From positions 62,001 to 126,000 of the forward strand of contig NZ_JRPD02000001.1 in NCBI RefSeq assembly GCF_000765805.2: a stretch of 64,000 nucleotides of DNA. The letters are read 5' to 3'. The notes below the pieces were generated by a model. That model searched no databases and had not been told where the DNA came from. It saw only the letters and a program-made list of their open reading frames with translations. This document shows, piece after piece, positions 8,017-16,480 of this stretch (its first letter is position 1; each line of letters opens with the position of its first letter). The translations under genes and the position numbers were made by a program. This stretch comes from Helicobacter muridarum (lineage in GTDB: Bacteria; Campylobacterota; Campylobacteria; Campylobacterales; Helicobacteraceae).

Positions 8017-9716
8017 GATTCCTCCTTTTTGCAAACAATATATATTGCATATGCATAAAGCAAACTGCTATAGCATAGTGCTTCGAATCTTCCAAATGTA
8101 TAAAAGTTAAAATCCATGTAAATCAAAATATATAGGCAATAGCAAATAAGAATAAAAAACCTTAATCCACTGCATGCAAATAATCCAATAAATGCTAGAC
8201 AAATAACTAATGTGTAGTCATAAATATGATGTTGGAATAAGCAGAACGAAATTACAATGCTAGATAATATTATTGTCTCCTTTGATGTCTTAAACTTTAT
8301 AGTGCAATAAGTCCAAATTATGAAGCAAGCAATTAATAGATATACAAATGGATTCTTTAGATTTAATCCGCTAAAGGTAGTCCTTGCAAGGCTTAGAATA
8401 TCTATAATCATTGAGCTTGCATGTTCGCGTCCTACAAGAATTGGTAGAAATAGTGATTCTATAAATCCTATATTAAAATGCCAAGCAAATGTGGCAATGA
8501 CTACAATATGGATAATGCAAGCAAGACATGCAGCAACATAGAATCTAGCTAGCAAGAATCCAATTATAAGAGGGATTCCAAATGTATATTTTACACATAC
8601 TATAGAAAGACAAATTCCACAAATAATGGGATTATGTCTATAAATAAAAGCTAGAGTAACAAATAATGCTATAACCAAAGGAATATTGCCACGATAAATA
8701 GCAGCAGCATATACTTCGCTTAAAAAGAACAACATAGTAAAAATAGCAAAATATGTGAATGGAATCTGTCTTTTGAGTATTTCTCTATAAAATAAATAGC
8801 ATGTAATAATTATGCAAAGATTATTAAACGCGCAATACCAAATCTTTGCTACATCATATTCAAGCATAGCAAAGGGATACATGATAACATATAATAAATG
8901 CGCATAGTTTGGTTTATTAGCAAGGAAATAATTGCCATTTAGTGTTTCGTAATATGGATTAAGACTTTGCTGTAATCCATGTAAGCCAAATAGCTGCACT
9001 GCTGGATACCATTGCATATCACCACTATCATTACTCCCTAAATACGCCCCACCATCTCTAATAATAATGCTATCTGTATAAAAGAATATGCAAAAAATTA
9101 TAAAAGCAAACCATACTAGCAATAAATGCAAACTAATATTAGAATTCTCTAGTCTAGTGATTGCTATATGTATTTTATTGCATAGCTCTCTAAAGGATAA
9201 GCTAGGAATTAAGGCAAGGTTTTGCTTAGTATTAGTAAAAATCTTACCCATATATTCAAGCTTAGCCATTTGGCATCTAGGATAGATTTTTGCTTTAGTT
9301 TTATTTTTATAATCATTCCTAAGCATAACTATTAGTAGGCATATAATCCATATAGTGCATATAATTAATGCTCCTTTTTTGGTTAGTTTTACTTCATAAT
9401 CAATATAGCCTATTCTTTGTTTTGGAGCTAGTTTTTTGCTTGATGTAATATATACATTGAAGCTTTGGCTTTCATGTATGTAGATAGAATCTAGATTGGA
9501 GCTAGACTCTTTTAGGTTTTGCGTATAGATATGAAATAAATAGATGTTTGATCTTGATAACTCCTTAAAAATTCCAGAGTAACCGCTAGTTTCTACAACT
9601 GCATGGAATGTTGCTGGCGTGTTGCCTTGCTCTTTTATGACAATGGGAGCATTTTTGATTCTAATAAGGCTACAGGCACAAAGCAAGATAATAAAAAATA
9701 TTGAAATATACCTCAT
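7998..9716 (-). CDS. Polytopic GT-C-like membrane glycosyltransferase (DUF2029/GT87-like)
   Basis: A 572-residue integral membrane protein. An N-terminal hydrophobic segment (1-16) and a segment near 115-132 bracket a soluble domain of about 100 residues. A run of roughly ten membrane segments then fills residues 190-565. The loop RDGGAYLGSNDSGDMQWYP, soon followed by an Asn/Pro/Tyr-rich loop (NYAHLLYVIMYPFAML), resembles the first extracytoplasmic loop of polyprenyl-phosphate-dependent GT-C enzymes, where an acidic residue acts in catalysis. Lying between the DPPR-synthase-like and DprE2-like genes, it is the natural candidate to transfer the pentose from the lipid carrier to a periplasmic acceptor. 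Fold family moderately sure; donor and acceptor inferred. Confidence 0.6.
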   Translation of the reverse strand: MRYISIFFIILLCACSLIRIKNAPIVIKEQGNTPATFHAVVETSGYSGIFKELSRSNIYLFHIYTQNLKESSSNLDSIYIHESQSFNVYITSSKKLAPKQRIGYIDYEVKLTKKGALIICTIWIICLLIVMLRNDYKNKTKAKIYPRCQMAKLEYMGKIFTNTKQNLALIPSLSFRELCNKIHIAITRLENSNISLHLLLVWFAFIIFCIFFYTDSIIIRDGGAYLGSNDSGDMQWYPAVQLFGLHGLQQSLNPYYETLNGNYFLANKPNYAHLLYVIMYPFAMLEYDVAKIWYCAFNNLCIIITCYLFYREILKRQIPFTYFAIFTMLFFLSEVYAAAIYRGNIPLVIALFVTLAFIYRHNPIICGICLSIVCVKYTFGIPLIIGFLLARFYVAACLACIIHIVVIATFAWHFNIGFIESLFLPILVGREHASSMIIDILSLARTTFSGLNLKNPFVYLLIACFIIWTYCTIKFKTSKETIILSSIVISFCLFQHHIYDYTLVICLAFIGLFACSGLRFFILICYCLYILIYMDFNFYTFGRFEALCYSSLLYAYAIYIVCKKEESCLNKS

Positions 9717-9724
9717 AACAATCC

Positions 9725-10820
9725 TTATAAGTAAAGTAAGACAAAGAAGCTAAGAGTCCACAAGCAAATTACAATTTGCAAAAATCTATCACTAAGCACA
9801 ACCATACTTGGATCTTCTGCCTTATCAAAGACAAATATAAGTTGGAGATAACGCAATATTCCAATCAATACAAAGAATCCAGTTAGATATAAATAATTAG
9901 TCTGCATACGATTAACTACAGAAGGTTCAATGCTATATAAAATATAGGCTAAAACAATAGTTCCTCCAAGTATGCTAAGGGAGCAATCAAAGAATGCTAT
10001 GTTATAAGATTTAAGATTGGCTCTTGCAGTATCTAGGCTAGATTTATATTCGCTTCGTCTTTTGCCTAGAGCTAGGAATAGGCAGAGGCAAAATGTTATG
10101 ATAATAATATAGTGAGAGAGTTCTATTTTTACCGCAAATGAGCCAACAAATAGCCGCAAAACAAATCCAACAGCAATGGTGAATATATCTACAATGGCAA
10201 TAGCCTTAAGTATAAATGTGTAGGCGATATTTAGGATAATGTAGGATAGTATTGGAAAAAAGGCAATATAAGTATTATAACTTAGCTTTAATTCTTGGTC
10301 TAAGGTATTTCTATTGGGGCTTAAATCACAATGTTGATTTTTTGGAATATTATCATTATAGCTTGTGGTATGTGCGTATTTTGATATGTTAAGATATATA
10401 ACATAATTATTAAATTTGTCTATGGAGTCAAAGCTAGGATCGTATCTATTGTCATATTTTTGTGGGTCATGTTTGCCCCCCCCCCCCCCGTATATTTTGT
10501 GATAAGTATAAAGAGTTAGCGATTATAACAAGCCCAGCTATAAATAATGCACAACCAAAGCATATTGCATTACTATAGCTTATAGCACCGCTTGCAATAG
10601 GTCGCAGGGCTTTAAGTTTATGTGCTCTATCTGCTTGGACGTCAATTATGTCATTCATAATATAAACGCTACTACAAACAAGGCTAAATCCTATAAATAC
10701 GCCCAATAAGCACAGAAACACAAATGGTTCTAAAATCTGTAAAGCAAAGAATGCAGGCGCAAAGATGAATAGATTCTTTACATATTGGTAAGGTCTCATA
10801 AGTTTAATATAGTTTTTCAT
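9725..10820 (-). CDS. UbiA-type decaprenyl-phosphate phosphoribosyltransferase, phase-variable, out of frame here
   Basis: Two frames joined by a G tract encode one UbiA-family protein. The 5' frame (10820-10467) gives RPYQYVKN, then NDIIDVQADRAHKLKALRPI, the Asp-rich motif of DPPR synthases. It ends in TGA three codons after the tract. The 3' frame is open from the tract to 9725 and carries LRLFVGSFAVKI, LALGKRRSE and a late SDRFLQ, all closely like mycobacterial Rv3806c. With 13 or 16 G instead of 14 the frames fuse into about 364 residues. The tract opens a hydrophilic insert of about 60 residues, absent from Rv3806c, between membrane segments. DPPR synthase transfers phosphoribose from PRPP to polyprenyl phosphate, the committed step to polyprenyl-phosphoryl-arabinose. 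An internal start could still make the C-terminal half alone. Confidence 0.88.
10476..10489 (-). repeat. Homopolymeric G14 tract (C14 on the plus strand) in the DPPR-synthase-like gene
   Basis: Fourteen consecutive G on the coding strand. Long G tracts inside surface-structure genes of Helicobacter and Campylobacter change length by slipped-strand mispairing. At 14 the gene is out of frame; a length of 13 or 16 restores it. Confidence 0.93.
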
Positions 10821-10873
10821 CTATCTCCCTTATTTATTCTTTGAGGTTTTTGTTTTTTGAATCTAAGAACAAG

Positions 10874-12394
10874 TTAGATTCCCAATCTTTTGCTCTGCAG
10901 GCTCTCTATCTTAGAATCTAGTCCATAATCTTTTCTTAATTCTCTAAACTCATTAGCGCGTTTATAAGATATGTCAAATATATGTTTGCTCATACGAGAA
11001 TCTTTGGTTAGATAAATCCTCCCACCACATTTAGTAACGATTTCATCAAGCCTATCTAATAGCCCAAATATGCTTGGGGTATTTTTAAAATCTAAGGCTA
11101 AGGAGTAGCCCTCCAAAGGAAAGCATAAGAAGCTAGAATCCTCTTTGCCATAAAGCTTTAGGACATTTAGAAATGAGCCTTGCTTAGATTCTGCAATGAG
11201 ATTTAATATATCATGCAGGCTTTGCGTGCTATCTTTTGGAATTATTATCTGATATTGCAAGAAGCCATTTCTGCCGTAGATTTTATTCCATGATAGTATG
11301 GAATCAAGTGGATAAAAAAAATGCTTAAAATACACTAATTTTTGCCCATTCTTAGCCCTTGAATAATAGAGTTTATTGAAGATTCCTACACTAAATGGGT
11401 TTAACGTGGAATTTGGCAGATAGAAAGGAATCTTTAGTTTTGCCTTATAGTGTGCTTTTTGTTTGATGTTATATTGTGGCATATATTGTTCATTTGACTT
11501 CTGATTGGATTTGGGCTTTTTGTCTTCTATTGTATGTATATTGCTTGTTATTTGGTTTTGCCTTTTGTCATTGTAGTTAAAATCAGAATCCAAAGCAAAG
11601 TCCCCATAGCTTACAATTCCGCGCCCAAGATTTTTATCTTTAGCTAGGCTATCAATCCAAGCTACTGCATAAGGTGCTTGTTTGTGTGATTCTAGGTATT
11701 CCATAGTATTACTTAGATTATTAGTTTTGATTGTAGTTTGGCAAATCTTAGATGAGCTAACTTTTCTTAGCCTTATTCGGGCTTCAAGTATAATGCCTGT
11801 TAATCCCATGCCACCAAATGTTGCGTAGAATAAATCAGAATTCAAATCTCTGCTACACTGCATTATATCGCCATTTGGTAGCATAAGAGAGAAGTTAAGC
11901 ACAGATTCTATAAAATTACCTCCTTTAATAAGCTCTACACAATTTAGGGCTTGTCCGCAAGATTTACATAATATATTTTTATTTATTTTTGTGTTAGCTT
12001 TGGAATCTAGCTCTTCAATCTGACTATAGTTATTGTGGTGATGGTTTTTTCCATGCACATTTGAGGCTATTGCTCCGCCTAGTGTGATGTATTGTGTGCC
12101 CGGTGTAACATGGAGAAAAAAGCCCTTTGGCATACTAAAGTCTAGTATATCATCAAGCATTACTCCGCATTGCGCATGCAAAATTCCGCAATCTTGGCAA
12201 AAGCTATGTATTTCATCGTAAGGTTTGCATAGTAGAATATTCTTGCTTAATGAGCTATCACCGTAGCTTCTACCATTACCACGAGCTATAAAGGGCTTTT
12301 TGCTTGCTAGGAATTCTTGCAATTTTGCTATTTTTTCTAACACTTCTAGGTTACTATCAATGCTAGGATAGCCACCAAATCCACTTATTTTCAT
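10874..12394 (-). CDS. DprE1-like FAD-dependent polyprenyl-phosphoryl-ribose 2'-oxidase
   Basis: A 506-residue FAD oxidoreductase of the DprE1 type, which oxidises the 2'-hydroxyl of polyprenyl-phosphoryl-ribose. The FAD domain shows ARGNGRSYGD (37-46), the long TPGTQYITLGGAIASNVHGKNHH block (97-119) and FYATFGGMGLTG (189-200). The C-terminal half has YGRNGFLQYQ and TKDSR, whose Lys corresponds to the flavin-contacting Lys418 of M. tuberculosis DprE1. Two inserts are unlike the mycobacterial protein: about 125-160, with a CxxC pair at 143/146, and a polar one around 270-315. It sits 53 bases upstream of the DPPR-synthase-like gene, giving the order oxidase, phosphoribosyltransferase, transferase, reductase. 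Confidence 0.88.
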   Translation of the reverse strand: MKISGFGGYPSIDSNLEVLEKIAKLQEFLASKKPFIARGNGRSYGDSSLSKNILLCKPYDEIHSFCQDCGILHAQCGVMLDDILDFSMPKGFFLHVTPGTQYITLGGAIASNVHGKNHHHNNYSQIEELDSKANTKINKNILCKSCGQALNCVELIKGGNFIESVLNFSLMLPNGDIMQCSRDLNSDLFYATFGGMGLTGIILEARIRLRKVSSSKICQTTIKTNNLSNTMEYLESHKQAPYAVAWIDSLAKDKNLGRGIVSYGDFALDSDFNYNDKRQNQITSNIHTIEDKKPKSNQKSNEQYMPQYNIKQKAHYKAKLKIPFYLPNSTLNPFSVGIFNKLYYSRAKNGQKLVYFKHFFYPLDSILSWNKIYGRNGFLQYQIIIPKDSTQSLHDILNLIAESKQGSFLNVLKLYGKEDSSFLCFPLEGYSLALDFKNTPSIFGLLDRLDEIVTKCGGRIYLTKDSRMSKHIFDISYKRANEFRELRKDYGLDSKIESLQSKRLGI

Positions 12395-12414
12395 AAACTA
12401 CATATGCCCAATAT

Positions 12415-13407
12415 TTAATCATCTAAATCATCTTCCAAGCCAAAGTAACTTACAACGTTATCAAGAACGCGATTAAGATAATTTTCTTGGTATGTATTAA
12501 ATGTATCAGATCCATAAGTATTTAGCCATGCTAAAGTTATATTTTGTCCGGCTTTGGATTTATAAAACTCAATTAGACTATCTAATTCTTCTTGAGAGTA
12601 GCTCTCTGATTTAATATGCAGGCTATATTCTATTATCACTGTTTTTAAATTATGCAAAAGATTTCTTATATCATTTGAACTTAAGAAATCAAAATTACGA
12701 AGATATGATTCCATATCTAATAGAGCAAAGTCGATTGACTGCCTTTCTTTCTTTACATCAACTAGCTCTAGAATAGACTTCTTACGCTTTTGCTCCTTTG
12801 GATCGTTGCTGCTTAGTTCAAATGGAGGCAATTTTGGCACCTCAAAAGCCTCACTAAATGACATAACAAGCTCTATGAACTTGAGATTAATCTCTTTATC
12901 TACCATTGAATCTTTTTTGCCCAATGGAGATTGTGCGAAATCATATAGATTTTGAGCTTCTTCTAATGTGAAAAATTTTTGCATATACATAGCTATAAAA
13001 TGTCTAAAGTTCTCTCTATCCTTGGCTATAGTATTTTTGTTGTATCTATTCATAACGCGTTCGAATGTCTTATAGCTAGTGATTTTATGCTTTTTTAGAA
13101 CTTCTTTATCTATGCTATCAAATGTCAATCTAAGCACATTGTCATCAAAAGTTGCAATCACTCCGCTATCTCGCACATAGCCATTTAGTAAATAGTATGT
13201 GCTTTCTTGTTTTGATCTAATATCATAGTTGCTAGTATTGCTAATGCTATGATCATCTTTGTGACTATGTGCTTGCATTGTTGTTGGCATAGTAGCTAGC
13301 ATAGCAACACAAGTTATATGTTTTAAAAATCTTTTTGTATATCTTGAACTAGATTCCATAAATTTGTTGAATATATGACTTTTAACTTTTGATTGGTCAT
13401 TTTGCAT
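12415..13407 (-). CDS. Secreted DUF2059-like protein
   Basis: A 330-residue protein with a long basic N-terminus, then a hydrophobic stretch ending in TMQA at about residue 45, consistent with an extended signal peptide. The ATG at 13407 has a good AGGAGA site. Two similar helical units are visible: FTLEEAQNLYDFAQSPLGKK around 150-170, and SQEELDSLIEFYKSKAGQ near 277-294. These follow the 'ELDALIAFYKSPAGQ' pattern of DUF2059 proteins, so a duplicated DUF2059 fold is likely. No catalytic residues are recognised. It lies between mraY and the dprE1-like gene, with 30 and 20 base gaps, so it probably belongs to the envelope operon. Function unknown. Confidence 0.7.
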   Translation of the reverse strand: MQNDQSKVKSHIFNKFMESSSRYTKRFLKHITCVAMLATMPTTMQAHSHKDDHSISNTSNYDIRSKQESTYYLLNGYVRDSGVIATFDDNVLRLTFDSIDKEVLKKHKITSYKTFERVMNRYNKNTIAKDRENFRHFIAMYMQKFFTLEEAQNLYDFAQSPLGKKDSMVDKEINLKFIELVMSFSEAFEVPKLPPFELSSNDPKEQKRKKSILELVDVKKERQSIDFALLDMESYLRNFDFLSSNDIRNLLHNLKTVIIEYSLHIKSESYSQEELDSLIEFYKSKAGQNITLAWLNTYGSDTFNTYQENYLNRVLDNVVSYFGLEDDLDD

Positions 13408-13437
13408 TATTGTCTCCTTTTAATAGATTGAATGAAT

Positions 13438-14508
13438 TTATCGAATTTTTAATGTGATTAGAGCTATGATATTGCTTAATATAGCAATAATCCAGAATCT
13501 AACAATTATTTTATTTTCTGCCCAACCTTTTACTTCAAAGTGGTGATGAATTGGTGCCATGAGAAAGATTCTCTTTCGCCTTAGCTTATAACTACCAATT
13601 TGCAGTATTACAGATATTGTTTCAATTACAAATATTGATCCCATGCAGATTAGTAATATTTCATTCTTGGAGACAATGGCGCAAAAGGCTATAAATCCAC
13701 CAAGTGCTAGGCTTCCGCTATCACCCATGAAAACTTGTGCGGGATGGCAGTTGAACCATAAGAAGCCAAATAATGCTCCAATCATAGCTAGGCTTAATAC
13801 CATTACCTCCCCTGAATCTACAACATGAGGAATGAATAAATAACGAGAAAGCTCTACATTCCCACTAATATAGACAAATATACTAAGCGAAGCCAATGCG
13901 CAAATGCTAGGAATAGTTGCTAATCCATCAAGCCCATCTGTTACATTTACGGCGTTGGTGGTAGCGAGGAATACTATTAGCCAAAATCCAATCATTAAAA
14001 AAGGATAAGATTCTAAGTATAAGATAGGATTTTTCATCAATGGCATAAATAGCGAAGCATTTAGCCCAACTATATATAGCCAAATGCTTAACCCAAGACC
14101 AACTAAGAATAATAAGCCAAATTTTAATTTAGAGCTCATACCCGCATTTTTTCTTGCTGAAATTTTCATATAGTCATCTCTAGCTCCAATAAGCATAAAT
14201 AACATCATGCCGACAAGACCTATATGAACATATACGTTATCTAGCCTAGCAGTAAGTATGCTAGCAATAGCAGCGCATGATATAAAAACTATGCCACCCA
14301 TAGTTGGCGTATCTTTTTTATTGCTGTGTGCTTTAATGGAATCTGATATTGGTTGGTTGGCTTTTTTAGCTTTAGCCCATGTTATAAAATGTGGCATAAG
14401 AAATACTGCAAGCAAAAAAGCTATGAAGAATGCCATGCCAGCTCGAAAAGTAATGTATTTTAACAAAGAGACATTTAACAACCCTTGTAAATGTAGCTCA
14501 TATAGCAT
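13438..14508 (-). CDS. mraY: Phospho-MurNAc-pentapeptide transferase MraY
   Basis: A 356-residue polytopic enzyme that joins UDP-MurNAc-pentapeptide to undecaprenyl phosphate to form lipid I on the inner membrane. Family motifs are intact: [10 protein letters not shown] near the N-terminus, [13 protein letters not shown] and [12 protein letters not shown] with catalytic Asp residues, and APIHHHFE in a late cytoplasmic loop. An open frame begins 16 codons upstream, but the ATG at 14508 follows GGAG and the resulting protein starts like other Helicobacter MraY proteins. It heads the leftward operon that continues into the DUF2059-like and polyprenyl-pentose genes. Confidence 0.96.
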   Translation of the reverse strand: MLYELHLQGLLNVSLLKYITFRAGMAFFIAFLLAVFLMPHFITWAKAKKANQPISDSIKAHSNKKDTPTMGGIVFISCAAIASILTARLDNVYVHIGLVGMMLFMLIGARDDYMKISARKNAGMSSKLKFGLLFLVGLGLSIWLYIVGLNASLFMPLMKNPILYLESYPFLMIGFWLIVFLATTNAVNVTDGLDGLATIPSICALASLSIFVYISGNVELSRYLFIPHVVDSGEVMVLSLAMIGALFGFLWFNCHPAQVFMGDSGSLALGGFIAFCAIVSKNEILLICMGSIFVIETISVILQIGSYKLRRKRIFLMAPIHHHFEVKGWAENKIIVRFWIIAILSNIIALITLKIR

Positions 14509-14559
14509 GCACACTCCGAATAAATAATTTAAATATTGATTAAACAAAATAATCATGTA

Positions 14560-14565
14560 ATTATA
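14560..14565 (-). promoter_or_regulatory. Putative -10 element for the mraY operon
   Basis: Reads TATAAT on the minus strand, 51 bases before the mraY ATG, in the divergent gap with gpmI. Confidence 0.45.
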
Positions 14566-14606
14566 AAGAAAATTTTGTCTATAGTGAATCTTTGATAAAA
14601 ATTTAT

Positions 14607-14612
14607 TATAAT
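14607..14612 (+). promoter_or_regulatory. Putative -10 element for gpmI
   Basis: TATAAT, 54 bases before the gpmI ATG, facing away from the mraY promoter. Confidence 0.45.
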
Positions 14613-14666
14613 TTGTTTAGTAAGTGCTATATGATTAACTATAAACAATAAATTTAAGGATTGTTC

Positions 14667-16196
14667 ATGAGTAAGGTCGTATTAATCATTACAGATGGCA
14701 TAGGATTTAGCCCTAATACTCAATACAATGCCTTTTATCATGCGAAAAAGCCTCATTATGATTATCTATTTGAGCATGTCCCAAACTCCTTGTTGCACAC
14801 TTATGGCGAGAGTGTTGGGTTGCCTAGTGGGCAAATGGGTAACTCTGAAGTTGGGCATATGAGCATTGGAAGTGGCAGAGTTTTATATCAAGACTTAGTT
14901 AAGATTAACAAATCAATAAGCGATAATACTTTAGCATCAAATCTAGTATTAAGGGATATGCTAGATTGTGTAGATACTTTGCATTTAGCTGTATTAGCAA
15001 GTAATGCTGGAGTGCATTCACATATCAATCACCTAAAAGAGTTAGCTAGAATTGCCAAATCTAGAGGCAAACAAGTGTGGCTACACTTAATATCTGATGG
15101 TAGAGATTCTAAACCGGGGACATTCTTAGAGCAAATTAGTGTGCTTGATGATATTTTAGATTCTAATGTCAAGGTTGCTACAGTATCTGGAAGATTCTAT
15201 ACGATGGATAGAGATAATCGCTGGGAACGTATAAGTCTAGCCTTTGATGCTATAGCAAATGGAGCAAATTTACAAAGCCAAGATATACAAAGCTATATCA
15301 ATCAATCTTATCAAGATGGAATCTTTGATGAGTTTATTTTGCCTGCTAGTTTTAATAATTATATGGGTATGCCAAAGGTAGATATACAGAATCTAACTCA
15401 AAACCATATAGATACTAATAATAAAGATTCTAAAACTCAAGGTTTTATATTTGTCAATTATCGTAGCGATAGAGCTAGAGAGATTGTAGCAAGTCTTGGG
15501 CTTAGGGATTTTAAGGAATTTAAACGCGATATGCCAAATTTGATTGTTGCTTGTATGTGCGAATATGATGAGAAGTTTCCGTTTAGGGTTATGTTTCCAA
15601 AAGATAAGGTGCAAAATACTCTAGCTCAAATCATCTCAAATTATGGTTTAAGGCAGGCTCATATTGCTGAAACTGAAAAATATGCCCATGTGACATTTTT
15701 CTTTAATGGCGGAAGAGAAGATATGTTGAAAGGCGAAGAAAGGTTGCTTGTGCAATCACCAAAGATAAAAACCTATGATTTGCAGCCAGAAATGAGTGCG
15801 CCTGAAGTAGGTGATGGAGTTTGTAAGTTTATTGAGAGCGACTTTGATTTTATTGTTGTGAATTTTGCCAATGGAGATATGGTTGGACATACTGGGAATT
15901 TTGAGGCTAGTATCAAGGCTGTTGAGGCTGTGGATAAGGAATTAGCAAAGATATGGAGTCTTGCTAAGCAAAAGGGATATAGCGTTGTGATGACAAGTGA
16001 TCATGGAAATTGTGAGGAAATGAAGGATTTAAACCTAAATCCATTACCAAATCACACAGTAGGAGATGTATTCTGCTTTGTTGATTCTAGCGATGTGGTT
16101 AAAATTAATAATGGCGCGCTTAGTAATATTGCTCCCACCATACTTAAAATCATGAAACTGCCAATACCTAGTGAAATGGATAAGCCTTTGTTTTAG
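14667..16196 (+). CDS. gpmI: 2,3-bisphosphoglycerate-independent phosphoglycerate mutase GpmI
   Basis: A 509-residue cytoplasmic enzyme interconverting 3- and 2-phosphoglycerate. Asp10 in ITDGIG and Ser60 in GQMGNSEVGH form the start of the binuclear metal site and the phosphoserine nucleophile. SDGRDSKPGT, GRFYTMDRDNRWER, FANGDMVGHTGN and TSDHGNCEEM follow in the family order. Full length. A TTG two codons upstream is also open, but AAGGA directly abuts it, so the ATG at 14667 is preferred. A stretch of 284 bases separates its stop from birA; no gene or clear hairpin is seen there. Confidence 0.96.
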   Translation: MSKVVLIITDGIGFSPNTQYNAFYHAKKPHYDYLFEHVPNSLLHTYGESVGLPSGQMGNSEVGHMSIGSGRVLYQDLVKINKSISDNTLASNLVLRDMLDCVDTLHLAVLASNAGVHSHINHLKELARIAKSRGKQVWLHLISDGRDSKPGTFLEQISVLDDILDSNVKVATVSGRFYTMDRDNRWERISLAFDAIANGANLQSQDIQSYINQSYQDGIFDEFILPASFNNYMGMPKVDIQNLTQNHIDTNNKDSKTQGFIFVNYRSDRAREIVASLGLRDFKEFKRDMPNLIVACMCEYDEKFPFRVMFPKDKVQNTLAQIISNYGLRQAHIAETEKYAHVTFFFNGGREDMLKGEERLLVQSPKIKTYDLQPEMSAPEVGDGVCKFIESDFDFIVVNFANGDMVGHTGNFEASIKAVEAVDKELAKIWSLAKQKGYSVVMTSDHGNCEEMKDLNLNPLPNHTVGDVFCFVDSSDVVKINNGALSNIAPTILKIMKLPIPSEMDKPLF

Positions 16197-16480
16197 CATT
16201 CGTATTAAGATATAATAGGATTTCGTTTTAGTTGTTATATATTTTACTTTAGAGATGTTTTTTGCTATTGCATTAGTAAGTTAGGGCTGCCAAGTTTAAT
16301 TAATATTTGCATTTTGACTAGCCCCTTGTTTTATCATTTTTTATTATTTGGTTATATTGTTTATATCATATTACCTATGATTCTAGCAACATTGCCAATT
16401 CATTAGTTTTTACTGTGTTTAAACTAAGGATTTCTAGCATCTTTAGCTATGATTCTAGTTTTATATTAATAAGGATTCTT

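Noticed and set aside
9725-10159. C-terminal UbiA fragment as a separate small membrane protein gene
   Set aside because: Its frame is open right back to the G tract and continues the UbiA fold exactly where the 5' half stops, so it is the second half of one switched gene.
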